A stretch of 64,000 nt of DNA, from contig JARLHV010000170.1 in NCBI GenBank assembly GCA_031292055.1, positions 62,001-126,000 of the forward strand, read 5' to 3'. The notes under the pieces were generated by a model. The model was not told the DNA's origin. It did no database searches and saw only the letters and a program-made list of their open reading frames with translations. How positions within the stretch are numbered: position 1 is the first letter of the stretch; each line of letters begins with the position of its first letter. Positions 17,921 to 27,198 of the stretch are shown piece after piece. The DNA is from Desulfosporosinus sp. Its GTDB lineage: Bacteria > Bacillota > Desulfitobacteriia > Desulfitobacteriales > Desulfitobacteriaceae. A program made the position numbers and the translations under genes.

Positions 17921-18718
17921 TTAGCTGACTTTACTCATCACTCGTAATTTATCCGCTAAAAGGGCGATAAATTCAGAGTTTGTGGGTTTTTGGCGTTCAA
18001 TATTCATAGAATAGCCAAAAATCCGTTTTAGTGTATCTGTATGCCCACGTTCCCAGGCTAGCTCTATGGCATGACGAATTCCGCGTTCTACCCTACTGGG
18101 TGCAGTATCAAACTTTTTCGCGATCCCTGGATATAGTTCCTTAGTTACCGCCCCCAATAACGAGACATCCTCCACCACCATCAAAATTGCATCTCGAATA
18201 TATTGGTACCCTTTAACATGAGCAGGAATCCCGATTTGATGCATCATCGTGGTCACTTCGACGTTTAGATTGAGCCCATTTCCCACCGTTGTCATAATTG
18301 GAGAGGCTGAAGACAAATGAGCAGGAACAGACGACGGCATATCCTGCGTTAAAGAGCGAATACGTTTAGTAAGAATATCCAGATCGAAGGGCTTTAAAAT
18401 AAAGTAGTCCACACCAAGCATCATCGCTTGATGCGTGAGAGATTCCTGTCCGAAAGCCGTTAGCATGATAATTTTAGGTCTTGCCAGCGTTGTGCGGGTA
18501 TTAATTCGTTCCAATACGCCTAAACCATCTAAGTTTGGCATCACCAAGTCAAGAATAATCAAATCCGGTTCCTGAGTTTGAATGAGCTCCCAGGCCTCTA
18601 AACCATTATTTGCGACTCCAACAATGACTAAATCTTCTTGATCCTGGAGATAGTTCTGAAGCATTTGACATAAATTACGATTATCATCCGCGACAATTAT
18701 TTTTATTTTCTTACCCAT
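17921..18718 (-). CDS. spo0A: Sporulation master regulator Spo0A
   Basis: A 265-residue two-domain response regulator. The receiver (about 5-125) has the phospho-acceptor Asp in LIILDLVMPNLDG and Lys in ILKPFD. The C-terminal Spo0A domain (about 150-262) contains the recognition helix SRVERGIRHAIELAWERG, nearly identical to the Bacillus form. It controls entry into sporulation when phosphorylated. It is not preceded by spoIVB, its usual neighbour. A 0A-box-like TGTCGAA lies in the upstream region, suggesting autoregulation. Confidence 0.97.
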   Translation of the reverse strand: MGKKIKIIVADDNRNLCQMLQNYLQDQEDLVIVGVANNGLEAWELIQTQEPDLIILDLVMPNLDGLGVLERINTRTTLARPKIIMLTAFGQESLTHQAMMLGVDYFILKPFDLDILTKRIRSLTQDMPSSVPAHLSSASPIMTTVGNGLNLNVEVTTMMHQIGIPAHVKGYQYIRDAILMVVEDVSLLGAVTKELYPGIAKKFDTAPSRVERGIRHAIELAWERGHTDTLKRIFGYSMNIERQKPTNSEFIALLADKLRVMSKVS

Positions 18719-18795
18719 TCTGCCATCATCCCGCCTTAACTGTATTCCGGTTCACCTTAATTGCCTCTCTCAGCGTCTGCTTCTCTCCGGTGCCC

Positions 18796-18826
18796 CTATT
18801 ATACGTTAGGGTCGATGTCGAAATCG
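18796..18826 (-). promoter_or_regulatory. spo0A promoter with candidate 0A box
   Basis: On the minus strand, TATAAT (18798-18803) is a good -10 box about 80 bases upstream of spo0A. A TGTCGAA sequence (18816-18822, plus-strand orientation), matching the 0A-box consensus, falls just upstream where the -35 region would be. The rest of the 428-base gene-free stretch 18719-19146 holds only the hairpin at 19069-19109. Confidence 0.5.
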
Positions 18827-19068
18827 TAAATAATAAGGCAACTATGAGCTGCACTGAATTTATCGTGAAAGGCTTATCGCCACAGGGTTTATGGATATTA
18901 TTGGAATTTTGTTTTTACCGCAAAATCTATGATTATTTTCTATATCTAAATAGAACCCTAAGAATTTAACGAATTGACGTGAACAATAGCGAGTTTAAGC
19001 AAAACATATCCGCCCCAGAAAATCAAAGTATTTGCTTGAATGTGCCTTAAGCTAGAGAATGACGGATT

Positions 19069-19109
19069 GGCAGTAACCAGCGGATGATAATCATCCGCTG
19101 GTTACTGCC
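19069..19109 (-). terminator. Long perfect hairpin after the secreted-protein gene
   Basis: Arms of 19 bases, beginning GGCAGTAACCAGCGG (19069) and ending at 19109, enclose a 3-base loop 37 bases past the stop of 19147-19599. No T-tract follows on the minus strand, so its role as a terminator is by position. Confidence 0.5.
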
Positions 19110-19146
19110 TTAAACCATTGTTTTTCTGCGAATTCCTGAAGTTCAT

Positions 19147-19599
19147 CTAGAGGGTGTTCAGCCGCTTAATTCGTTCAATACGCCAACCTTTTTCCGTTTG
19201 CTTTAGACTAAGTGAATACGTTACATGCTGTACATCTTGAACTGGCGATGTCCAAAAAACACGTACTACGACTGCTTGAGAAGTAGCTGATTTCAAATCC
19301 GAATTCATAAACTCTACTTTTTGTAAAGATAATAGCGGATCTTTATTCAACCTAGTTTCCCAACCATTAAACTCATTTTCGTCTAAAGAACCCACTGGCA
19401 AACTTAATAAATCGTGAGCCAGGTCTGTTTGGCGGAGATCCATAAGAGTCCAAAAATGTTGAATTGTCGAATGCGGAGAGTTTCCATAATGAGAATCCGC
19501 TAGTGCCGATATCACTGTTTGGGGCGTTTGAAAAGTGATTATTGTGGTAAGACAGAAGAGTGATAACCCAAGTACCCATACATAACGACTGTGACGCAT
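19147..19599 (-). CDS. Exported protein of unknown function
   Basis: A 150-residue protein with an N-terminal signal peptide or anchor (basic start, hydrophobic core LGLSLFCLTTIITF, then QTPQTVISALADS with likely cleavage near residue 35). The mature part (IQHFWTLMDLRQTDLAHDLLS, VVVRVFWTSP, YSLSLKQTEKGWRIERI) resembles small NTF2/DUF4878-like exported proteins in pattern only. GGAGGGAAATT precedes the ATG. It may lie upstream of no other gene, being followed by a hairpin. Confidence 0.65.
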   Translation of the reverse strand: MRHSRYVWVLGLSLFCLTTIITFQTPQTVISALADSHYGNSPHSTIQHFWTLMDLRQTDLAHDLLSLPVGSLDENEFNGWETRLNKDPLLSLQKVEFMNSDLKSATSQAVVVRVFWTSPVQDVQHVTYSLSLKQTEKGWRIERIKRLNTL

Positions 19600-19807
19600 A
19601 ATTTCCCTCCTTGCTTGTCTCTACTATTACATTGTAGAAGGGAAAAGTCGTTTTCATACCATTTTAGCCAAAAACTTTTCTTAACACGTTAAGTACAAAC
19701 TCAGGCAACCGAACATAATATATTCGCATAACCCCAATCCTCCTTTTCATCTGTTTGAAATCCTCCACTCAGTGGTAATGTATGCAGACAAAATTGCGAG
19801 TGTCCTT

Positions 19808-20161
19808 TTAAACCACCTGGTAATTCTTTACTGCATCTTCAAGTTGAGCAACAAGAAGCCGTTCCTCCTCAGTACTGGCCGTAAAATAGAGGCGACCAAT
19901 TATACCTGTAATTACTTTAAGAACATCTTCTAAAACTAACGACTCTTTCATCGCCAATTGAGCACTCGTTTCAATTAAGGCAATACCAAATTGATGTCCT
20001 ACCCCCTCCTTCACCATACGGGTGCAGCTTTTTCCTAACAACCGCATAACTAAAGAGGCCTCTTGAACATCCAGTTGACGAATCAGATCAATCGTTGTCG
20101 TTAACCCTTGAACCATACGCAATCCCACACTATTCCAACTAACTTGTTGATTATCCATCAT
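19808..20161 (-). CDS. Conserved-looking helical protein, unknown
   Basis: A 117-residue, mostly helical soluble protein without a signal peptide. AAGGAGGAAGTAT precedes two adjacent ATGs. Hydrophobic heptad-like spacing (VGLRMVQGLTTTIDLIRQL, VLEDVLKVITGIIGRL) suggests helical bundling. The family is not recognised. It is a single gene between the phospholipid genes and the exported protein, and nothing visible ties it functionally to either. Confidence 0.55.
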   Translation of the reverse strand: MMDNQQVSWNSVGLRMVQGLTTTIDLIRQLDVQEASLVMRLLGKSCTRMVKEGVGHQFGIALIETSAQLAMKESLVLEDVLKVITGIIGRLYFTASTEEERLLVAQLEDAVKNYQVV

Positions 20162-20228
20162 ATACTTCCTCCTTAGAGATCACTTCCGTGCCATACTATA
20201 TGCCCCATCCGAAGCAAGGGTGAAAAAA

Positions 20229-20267
20229 AACGAGCAGGGGAAGGTAAATTACCTTCCCCTGCTCGTT
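20229..20267 (-). terminator. psd-pssA operon terminator
   Basis: Perfect 19-base arms (AACGAGCAGGGGAAGGTAA and its complement) with a single-base centre, followed on the minus strand by eight T. It lies 23 bases after the pssA stop and is a textbook intrinsic terminator. Confidence 0.85.
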
Positions 20268-20289
20268 AAATTTGCAGATAACTAGAGTA

Positions 20290-20829
20290 TTACTTACTCA
20301 ACTTTGGTACCTTAAACGTAGACACCATTAAAAATGCCAAAATCACCATACTTGCAGGATAAATATACCAAGGCATCATATTGCGCAAAAACATTAACAA
20401 CGCCATAAAGCCACCTGCAAAGGTAATGGGGACTCCTACAAAATGGGTTGTAATATTAAGCATATTAAAACGCGCCAAGCGAACTGCGCCACATAAGGCA
20501 AAAACTATTGCGATACCTAAACCTACACACCTTACATAAGGTGGTTGGAGAGGCTGTAAAATTGCCTGATATGTAAGAATGGCCGGTGCTACCCCAAAAG
20601 AGACCAAATCACTCAAAGAATCAAGTTCCTTGCCGAAATCCGAGCTTACAGAAAGTCTACGTGCCACCTTTCCATCCAAACTATCCATAAGAACAGAAAG
20701 CAGAATCATCGCAGCTGCTAAGGTAAAATCACCTTCCAGGACCCAGATCAAGGCAAGAAAACCAAACAGCAAATTAGCCAAAGTAAAGATGCTCGGGATC
20801 ATGCGAGCAGGAATCGGACTACCCTTCAT
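20290..20829 (-). CDS. pssA: CDP-diacylglycerol-serine O-phosphatidyltransferase
   Basis: A 179-residue membrane enzyme that makes phosphatidylserine from CDP-diacylglycerol and serine. The CDP-alcohol phosphatidyltransferase signature (DG..AR...G..D...D) is visible as MDSLDGKVARRL followed by FGKELDSLSD at about residues 47-69, and about five hydrophobic helices surround it. The length fits the short Gram-positive PssA type. Its ATG overlaps the psd stop by four bases, so the two phosphatidylethanolamine-pathway enzymes are translationally coupled. Confidence 0.93.
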   Translation of the reverse strand: MKGSPIPARMIPSIFTLANLLFGFLALIWVLEGDFTLAAAMILLSVLMDSLDGKVARRLSVSSDFGKELDSLSDLVSFGVAPAILTYQAILQPLQPPYVRCVGLGIAIVFALCGAVRLARFNMLNITTHFVGVPITFAGGFMALLMFLRNMMPWYIYPASMVILAFLMVSTFKVPKLSK

Positions 20830-21464
20830 TCGACACTCACTCTCCCTATTACGCTTACTCCACCACGCACCTTAGTCCCAGGACTAACCATAATTTCTAC
20901 ATTTGTCGGTACAAAAATCTCTGTACACGAACCAAACTTGATTAAACCAAACCTCTCCCCTTTGGCAAGGATATCCCCGGTCTTAACCCAACACACAATC
21001 CGGCGAGCAATGAATCCAGTCACTTGAGTCACTAAAATTTGCAACTGTTTATTTTGAATTCCTACATAGTTCTTCTCATTCAGCTCTGAAGCATGGCTTT
21101 TAAAAGCAGGAATCATTTGTCCTGGTCGATAAGCACGAAAGACAACTTTACCGACCATCGGACTACGATTAACATGAACGTTAAATATACTTAGAAAGAT
21201 ACGAACACGTATGCTTTCTCCGTTAAGAAACTGATCTTCAATGACCCTTTCCACGTCCATGACAACGCCGTCAGCCGGGGAAACTAACGATAATTCGTCA
21301 GTTGGAATGTCTCTTTCAGGATTACGAAAGAAAAATGCAATAAACAAGAACACGACACCTGGTAAAATAACAAGCCACGGCCAAACCCAATAGGCTAAAA
21401 CCGTTAGAACTGCAAATATCGCCAGATATAACCAACCATCACGAGAAATGGGATATTGTTTCAC
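20826..21464 (-). CDS. psd: Phosphatidylserine decarboxylase proenzyme
   Basis: A 212-residue decarboxylase that converts phosphatidylserine to phosphatidylethanolamine. It has an N-terminal pair of hydrophobic segments (about 12-46) and the self-cleavage site GS within LIKFGSCTEIFVP near residue 178, where Ser becomes the pyruvoyl group. The short length and this motif match the archaeal-like, type II-related Psd found in clostridia and cyanobacteria. The start is GTG with GGAGG ten bases upstream. It is the first gene of psd-pssA. Confidence 0.92.
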   Translation of the reverse strand: MKQYPISRDGWLYLAIFAVLTVLAYWVWPWLVILPGVVFLFIAFFFRNPERDIPTDELSLVSPADGVVMDVERVIEDQFLNGESIRVRIFLSIFNVHVNRSPMVGKVVFRAYRPGQMIPAFKSHASELNEKNYVGIQNKQLQILVTQVTGFIARRIVCWVKTGDILAKGERFGLIKFGSCTEIFVPTNVEIMVSPGTKVRGGVSVIGRVSVE

Positions 21465-21529
21465 CTAAAACTTAACCTCCTCCCTAGATTTTCTTTAGTT
21501 TATCATTATTATGACGATTATAAAAGCTC

Positions 21530-24313
21530 TTAGTCCAATTCCCTACTATTCCACTCCTCTATTTTACGAAGCACTAGTTTATTTTCTCCTCGGACATGAG
21601 TTCGAATTGGTAATGAGCTTAAAAAGAACCTGCCATAATACTTTTCAATCGCTCGATCATCGAGTAAAATGACAACTCCTCGATCTCCCTTAGAACGAAT
21701 AAGACGGCCAAATCCTTGTTTAAAACGAATAACGGCTTCAGGTAATAAGAGTTCTTGAAAAGGATCGAGGCCTTGAGCCTTCAGAAATTCTGAACGAGCC
21801 TCAATCAACGGTAACGTCGGTGGCCAAAAGGGAAGTTTAACCAAGATAACACACGATAATGTATCACCCGGAAGATCAATCCCCTCCCAAAAACTATTGG
21901 CACCTAAAAGAACACTCCTGGGATTTCTCTTAAAAGCTTCGAGCAAGGTGCTGCGTTCTCCCTGTATTCCTTGGGCTAGAGTTTCAATGCCGATTCGTGC
22001 CAATCTCGAATTCAAAGCGGCATAGGTTGCACGAAGTAATTTATGAGCTGTGAAAAGAACCAAGGTCCGACCATTCATGCGCTCTGCAACCTCATAAATG
22101 AACTCTGCAAGATCGATTGCTTGCTGCTCGTTCGAATTTTGGTGGTCCAGGCCTTTCTTTACTACGAAGAGTCGCATCTGCTGTTCATAATCAAAGGGGG
22201 AATCAACCTGTGCCGTAATTGTCGCCCTTGGTAAGCCAATATCGCGCAAAAAATGTTCAAACGAATTAGATATACTCAACGTCGCCGAAGTTAAAATTAC
22301 AGCATCAAGACGGGAAAATATTTTTTCTTTAAGAATATCGCTAACTTCAATTGGAGAGGTTTTTAAATAGAGCCTCGAATTTTGTTCAAGCCAGGTCACT
22401 TGTTTAGGATTATTTACGTTTGCAACTAGTAAGAGCGTGTCCAGAAGGGCTTGCAATTCTCTTTGATGGCCAGCCAAAATGTACTTTAACTCTTCGACCT
22501 CATCTGCATCATCACCACTAAAAGTGCTTGTCAAACTTTCGAGGACAGTCAGCAAGGCTTTAATCCGTCCAAACAAATTCTCAATTTGAACTTCAAGCCC
22601 TTTCCACCATGGTTGGACCACATGGGCCGCGACAAATCGAAACGTGCGCTCCGATCCCAATATTATTGCCAATAACTGGAATAATTCTTCCGTTTGTTCC
22701 ATAACCATAGAGCAAATTTCGGGAATATTTTCCAACCTTTTTTTGAACAGTTCCCAAGCTAGAGATGGTATAATTTGAGCAAGTAACACTAGTCGTTGTT
22801 TGACAGTCCCGTAAAAATTCGGACCTGTTGGTCGATAAATATTCTCAATAATACGTGTGACATTGTCCAAACTCAGATCAGAACCAAGATGCTGTAGAGC
22901 AGTTTGGTAGATCTGATGGGCCTCATCAATCACCAGTTGATGATATTCCGGCAAGACATTATAGTCTGTCTTGAGATCGGAAAAAAGCAGCGAATGATTC
23001 ACAATCAAGAGATCCGCCTCTTCCGCTTTCTTGCGGGCTCTTTGTAAAAAGCAAACACCTGCTTTTGAACACTTTCCAGGAATACACGTTTCATTATCCG
23101 CACTTAATCCAGGCCAAATCTGCCCGAGTCCAGGAACTTTCGAGAGTTCTTGCAAGTCCCCGGTAAGAGTTTCTCTTAACCAAACTAAGATACTTAAAAA
23201 GGCAAGCCTTTGTTCTCCTCTGGGAATTTCGCGTGGATTAGCTAAACATACTTGCCATTTTTTCAGACAACAATAGTTAGCCTTACCTTTCAATACGGCA
23301 ACGCGAAACGCAAACGGCAAAACATTTTCCAAAATCGGGATGTCTTTTTTTTGAAGTTGTTCCTGAAGGGGAATAGTATGCGTCGCGACCACGACTTTTT
23401 GACCTGTCTTGATTGCTGACCATAAGCACGGAATTAAATATGCAAACGATTTTCCCGTTCCTGTTCCAGCTTCAATGACGACATGTTGAGAGGAGGTGAG
23501 ACTTTCTGCAATAAGTTTTGCCATTCTTACCTGACCAGGTCTGCTTTCATAACCGGGTAGATTTTGTTCAAGAATTCCTCCCGGTGAAAAACTATCGACA
23601 ACCCAGTCTATTGAGCACGGAACATTTGGCGTCGAAGTTTGTTCCCGCGCAAATATCCCCTCAGAAAGAGGAGCCAGAACAAGATCCGTTCGGATCTGAC
23701 GGTCAGGAAAGCGATGAGCAATGGCTTTATAGGCATCCTCTATAAAACCTCTTCCCGCCCATCCCTCAAGAAAATTCTTAGCCTGATCAAAGAAACTAAG
23801 ATCAAATTCCTGACTTTTTGTGCTACAAGACTCAAATAGTTTCCAAGTTAACCAGACATTTGTTTGCGATCGATGTTGCCTTGATCCGTCTCCCAGGAAC
23901 AATGAAAGTTTCTCTGCTAAATAGGATAACTGGTAATGATGCACGGTTGGAAAGAAGATACGAGCTAATTCCAGCGTATCCCATTGAGACTGTTTAAAAT
24001 TAACTCTTAATTTTTTTTCCAGGCTAGAGAGGTGCAAGGATGCCTGATGCCCAACAAGAACAGCATCCTCGAAAAAATCCATAATTTCTTGACGATGTTC
24101 ATAGAGTGGGGACGCATTGTTAAGCTCTTCCGCCAGTATACCAGTGAGCGTTAAAATTTTACCAGTTATTTCTTGCTCAGGCTGAACAAGAAAGTGACAT
24201 GATTCTTGAATCTGTCCATTACGGATTCTGAGTGCAGAGAATTCGATAATTTCATCCTGCTCAACCTCTAAGCCCGTTGTCTCTACATCAAAAACCACGA
24301 TGTCTTTGCCCAC
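21530..24313 (-). CDS. dinG: DinG-type helicase with N-terminal DEDDh exonuclease
   Basis: A protein of about 927 residues that joins a DnaQ-like 3'-5' exonuclease (about 1-165; VVFDVETTGLE and the distal VGHQASLH) to an XPD/DinG superfamily 2 helicase. Helicase motifs seen are the Walker A GTGTGKSFAYL, the DEAH-type VIDEAHQ, TSATL and QGFGRLIRS. Four Cys in the CCLKKW...C...C region may hold an iron-sulphur cluster as in DinG. The frame is open to 24388, but GAGAGGGG is placed for the GTG at 24311-24313. It probably acts in DNA repair. Confidence 0.92.
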   Translation of the reverse strand: MGKDIVVFDVETTGLEVEQDEIIEFSALRIRNGQIQESCHFLVQPEQEITGKILTLTGILAEELNNASPLYEHRQEIMDFFEDAVLVGHQASLHLSSLEKKLRVNFKQSQWDTLELARIFFPTVHHYQLSYLAEKLSLFLGDGSRQHRSQTNVWLTWKLFESCSTKSQEFDLSFFDQAKNFLEGWAGRGFIEDAYKAIAHRFPDRQIRTDLVLAPLSEGIFAREQTSTPNVPCSIDWVVDSFSPGGILEQNLPGYESRPGQVRMAKLIAESLTSSQHVVIEAGTGTGKSFAYLIPCLWSAIKTGQKVVVATHTIPLQEQLQKKDIPILENVLPFAFRVAVLKGKANYCCLKKWQVCLANPREIPRGEQRLAFLSILVWLRETLTGDLQELSKVPGLGQIWPGLSADNETCIPGKCSKAGVCFLQRARKKAEEADLLIVNHSLLFSDLKTDYNVLPEYHQLVIDEAHQIYQTALQHLGSDLSLDNVTRIIENIYRPTGPNFYGTVKQRLVLLAQIIPSLAWELFKKRLENIPEICSMVMEQTEELFQLLAIILGSERTFRFVAAHVVQPWWKGLEVQIENLFGRIKALLTVLESLTSTFSGDDADEVEELKYILAGHQRELQALLDTLLLVANVNNPKQVTWLEQNSRLYLKTSPIEVSDILKEKIFSRLDAVILTSATLSISNSFEHFLRDIGLPRATITAQVDSPFDYEQQMRLFVVKKGLDHQNSNEQQAIDLAEFIYEVAERMNGRTLVLFTAHKLLRATYAALNSRLARIGIETLAQGIQGERSTLLEAFKRNPRSVLLGANSFWEGIDLPGDTLSCVILVKLPFWPPTLPLIEARSEFLKAQGLDPFQELLLPEAVIRFKQGFGRLIRSKGDRGVVILLDDRAIEKYYGRFFLSSLPIRTHVRGENKLVLRKIEEWNSRELD

Positions 24314-24460
24314 AGTATTGACCCCTCTCTTGCTGACATTGTACACCATTTTAACGAAAGGAATCAACGAAAAGCAGGATTTGGGCATTCTGTTAGCGAA
24401 TAAAGTATCTCGAGAAATAAATGATCTTCGACAATATTGGTTAGGAAGAAGGATGCCCCA

Positions 24461-24967
24461 TTGTTGTTTAAACGGACGATTTCAACATTCGGACTCTGCC
24501 TTGCTATTTTATTTTCTAGTCTGGTGCTTAGCGGTTGTTCGGAAAGACCCTTTTTAAAACAAGACGCTTCGTACACTATTTTATCGGTTTCACCGTCCGG
24601 AGTTATCAAATCAGAACCCATTGAATTACCCTGGGATTCAAATCTGGCCATCATGCAGAAATTTCTTTTGGAGGTATCTTTTGTTTTAAGTGATTTACGT
24701 ACCCCCAGTGATCAAGACCCCTCTAATCAAGACACTCTTGGAACGACAAGTCTACAAGCCAATTTTCCAGAACCCAAGCGCATGACGTTTATTGTCGATG
24801 GTCACTCTCTGCCTCTTGATGTTCAGTCGCTTCAAATTGAAGTTGAAGGGGAAAATGTGGGGCAGGTTATCATTAATCAGACAATTATTTTACAGGGTAT
24901 AAATGACCCTAACCTTCAATCTGCCTATGAAGCGTTGGTCAATATGCTGCATAATAAAAAATCATAA
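24461..24967 (+). CDS. Predicted lipoprotein, unknown
   Basis: A protein of about 168 residues with a clean lipoprotein signal: FKRTISTFG, a hydrophobic core, and the lipobox LSGC. The mature part is acidic and ends with a beta/alpha pattern (MTFIVDGHSLPLDVQSLQIE ... GQVIINQTI) reminiscent of GerM-type domains, although no firm match can be claimed. The frame is open to TTG at 24437; the TTG pair at 24461/24464 follows AAGGA and gives the better signal peptide. It diverges from dinG. Confidence 0.6.
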   Translation: MLFKRTISTFGLCLAILFSSLVLSGCSERPFLKQDASYTILSVSPSGVIKSEPIELPWDSNLAIMQKFLLEVSFVLSDLRTPSDQDPSNQDTLGTTSLQANFPEPKRMTFIVDGHSLPLDVQSLQIEVEGENVGQVIINQTIILQGINDPNLQSAYEALVNMLHNKKS

Positions 24968-25013
24968 ATAAAGGCCTACAGGTTAGAAACCATCCGGGTT
25001 TAAAGGGGAAACA

Positions 25014-25691
25014 ATGATGATATTTTTGCTAGGCAATTATGATTCTTTTACCTATAACCTCTACCAATACTTTGGTGAACTTGGTGAGGACATTATTGTC
25101 AAACGTCAAGATGCCTGTACTTTAACCGATATTGAGGATATGCATCCTGACTTAATCGTGATCTCACCTGGTCCCTGTACTCCTAGTGAATCCCCTCTAT
25201 CTTTAGCTGTCATCCGGCACTTCATGGGCAAAATCCCTCTCCCTTTGCTGCTTTTCTACCTTATCCGGATTTCAAAATACTTTGTAGTTCACCGGAGCGG
25301 TTTATTCGAATTCAACCAGATGGGAGAATCGAAACCCGGCCAATTAAGGGAACTCGCCCCCGTGGGGATTCGCCGTCAGAAGACCAGTTACAAGCTTTTG
25401 AACTTCAAAACAGTCCGAAAGATCGTGCCGAATTGACCATGATTATTGATTTAGAACGCAATGACCTTGGGCGAATTTGCGAATTCGGAACCGTTAAAGT
25501 CCGAGATTTAATTGCCCTTGAAAATGAATAGTGTCATTCGCACAATCTTGTTGAAAGACGGAAAGGCATTTATTCATGTTGGCGGAGGAATCGTTGCCGA
25601 CTCAATACCTGAAAGTGAATATTATGAAACGCTCGATAAAGCAAAAGCTCTGTTTAGAGTTTTGAAAGGACGCTTAGATGATTCCTTGTGA
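25014..25691 (+). pseudogene. Degenerate pabA-pabB remnant with two internal deletions
   Basis: The first about 77 codons from ATG 25014 encode a normal start of a PabA/TrpG glutamine amidotransferase ([28 protein letters not shown]). At about 25240 the sequence jumps, in another frame, into PabB/TrpE sequence ([32 protein letters not shown]) that reaches a stop at 25529-25531. A third frame starting near 25524 resumes PabB C-terminal sequence (VIRTILLKDGKAFIHVGGG) to 25691. The glutaminase catalytic residues and most of PabB are missing, so neither component is functional. Intact pabC follows with a 14-base overlap. Confidence 0.88.
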
Positions 25692-26502
25692 GACATTATT
25701 AGCCCATGATCGCTTGGCTTTGTTTGGTTTTGGAGTTTTCGAAACCCTCCTCATCACTAAACAAGGGCCTCTCTTTGCTGATCTTCACTGGCAGCGCATG
25801 AATAAGGGAGCTGATTTTCTCGGTCTTAAGCTACCAGCAAAAAATGAATGGTTGAATCGAGTCCAAGAATTTATTGAACCAGCCCCTAGTCCCCTTCCCT
25901 TTGCACTTCGAGTTACGCTCAGTGGCGGAGCACCCCTTGCCGATCTTCCTTCCAAACTTCTATTCCAGAAGCGGTCAATTCCCTACACGCCTGTTCAATA
26001 TGCCTTAGGGATACGACTGCATCTCTTACCATTCCCTCGCAATGAGCGATCCCCTTTAGTTTCAATTAAATCGACCAATTATCTGGAAAATATTTTAGCC
26101 AAGGACACAGCGAAACTTCAAGGTGCTGAAGAAGGCGTGTGGCTTAATACCCAAGGATATATCGCAGAAGGAACGATGAGCAATCTCTTTTTTATTAAAG
26201 ACGAGGCACTTTTTACCCCTTCTCTTGCCAGTGGCTGTTTAGCGGGAACGCGTCGTCAGCTCATACTGGATTTAGCTCGCTCTCTACAAATTCCTACTCA
26301 TGAGGGCTTATATCCGTTATCCGACCTATTGCTATCGGATGAAATCTTCATGACCAATGCCCTCATGGGCATAATGCCCGTTCGTCAAATCGATGATATT
26401 CCTTTTGCGATCACAAGTACATCAGGGATGAAGGTTCTTAAATTAGCTTATCAGAATTTAATTGAAAATGCCTTCGGTTCCTCTAATGACTTCCAAGTCT
26501 AA
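25678..26502 (+). CDS. pabC: Aminodeoxychorismate lyase-like class IV aminotransferase
   Basis: A 274-residue PLP enzyme of the branched-chain/PabC class IV fold. The N-terminal HDRLALFGFGVFETL, the Lys in SIKSTNYL (Schiff-base candidate, about residue 125), EGTMSNLFF and FMTNALMGIMPV are family landmarks. PabC releases p-aminobenzoate and pyruvate from aminodeoxychorismate. It appears intact although the upstream pabA/pabB genes are destroyed, so it either serves synthase genes elsewhere or now acts on another substrate such as a D-amino acid. A strong hairpin follows. Confidence 0.85.
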   Translation: MIPCETLLAHDRLALFGFGVFETLLITKQGPLFADLHWQRMNKGADFLGLKLPAKNEWLNRVQEFIEPAPSPLPFALRVTLSGGAPLADLPSKLLFQKRSIPYTPVQYALGIRLHLLPFPRNERSPLVSIKSTNYLENILAKDTAKLQGAEEGVWLNTQGYIAEGTMSNLFFIKDEALFTPSLASGCLAGTRRQLILDLARSLQIPTHEGLYPLSDLLLSDEIFMTNALMGIMPVRQIDDIPFAITSTSGMKVLKLAYQNLIENAFGSSNDFQV

Positions 26503-26548
26503 AAATACAAGAGGTGCCATGGCTTACCACATGGTACCTCTTGTATTT
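26503..26548 (+). terminator. pabC terminator
   Basis: 19-base arms beginning AAATACAAGAGGTGCCATG (one G-T pair) start right after the pabC stop and are followed by TAATATTTTTC. The remaining 26549-26810 is AT-rich, with nothing recognisable apart from a TATACT-like -10 box near 26752 upstream of the next gene. Confidence 0.8.
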
Positions 26549-26810
26549 AATATTTTTCTTCAAGAACCTCAAACATTTGCGGGGTTGCTGATTTGGATTG
26601 CCCTGTATACAATTTATCGTGTGAACTTATACTCAACAAAGAGCATAATTTAAAAGAAAAGACATTAAGCCAAAATTAAAACTCCTCATATCTAACTCCA
26701 TAAACCATGTGCCTTTGTCAAAAAGCCCATCGTTTTATTTAACTTTTCATGCTATACTAAAAATTAAGATGTCAATGTTAACTAGAATTGTGCAAAGGGG
26801 GATTATTATA

Positions 26811-27131
26811 ATGAAGCTTAATTATCTACGTACCGATTTCCCTACCGGCCGTTCACACATATTGATGCAGGACTCTGAATCTCCTAACCCTGAGCTCGTT
26901 CACTTTGTGCTCGTTTTAAGTAATAAAGGGACTTTGTGGGTTGATGTTTTTTGGCCTTATGACCTGGAATCCGAAAGGTATACTAGAAGAATCTCGGAAC
27001 AACAATTTTGGCAATCCTTCCGCGAATGGAGATTACAAGGCATTTTTCTGGGTGATAGCGGCAAAGTGGCAGAAATGTTAGCAAGAAGGCGCTTATCAAG
27101 AAAGCGCACCAAGGAAGCCCTAACCAGCTAG
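26811..27131 (+). CDS. Small protein of unknown function
   Basis: A 106-residue soluble protein starting at ATG 26811, which is fixed by AAAGGGGGG nine bases or so upstream; the longer frame to 26709 lacks a ribosome site. It has a hydrophobic beta core (VHFVLVLSNKGTLWVDVFWPYDLE) and a basic C-terminus (MLARRRLSRKRTKEA). No family is recognised. Two hairpins follow it. Confidence 0.6.
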   Translation: MKLNYLRTDFPTGRSHILMQDSESPNPELVHFVLVLSNKGTLWVDVFWPYDLESERYTRRISEQQFWQSFREWRLQGIFLGDSGKVAEMLARRRLSRKRTKEALTS

Positions 27132-27136
27132 TAAGT

Positions 27137-27193
27137 AATGTCTAAGAAGCGGCAACTGTCGCTTCTTAGACATTGCAGAACCCCTTCTGCAAT
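27137..27193. terminator. Two consecutive hairpins between convergent genes
   Basis: The first hairpin uses arms ATGTCTAAGAAGCG and its complement (27138-27174 region); the second uses ATTGCAGAA and TTCTGCAAT (27172-27193) followed by TTATTATTATG on the plus strand. They separate the 26811 gene from the convergent FlhB-like gene. Confidence 0.65.
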
Positions 27194-27198
27194 TATTA

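Noticed and set aside
25014..25436. Treating the 140-codon frame as an intact small glutamine amidotransferase
   Set aside because: Sequence after codon 77 is PabB DNA read in the wrong frame, and the catalytic Cys, His and Glu are missing.
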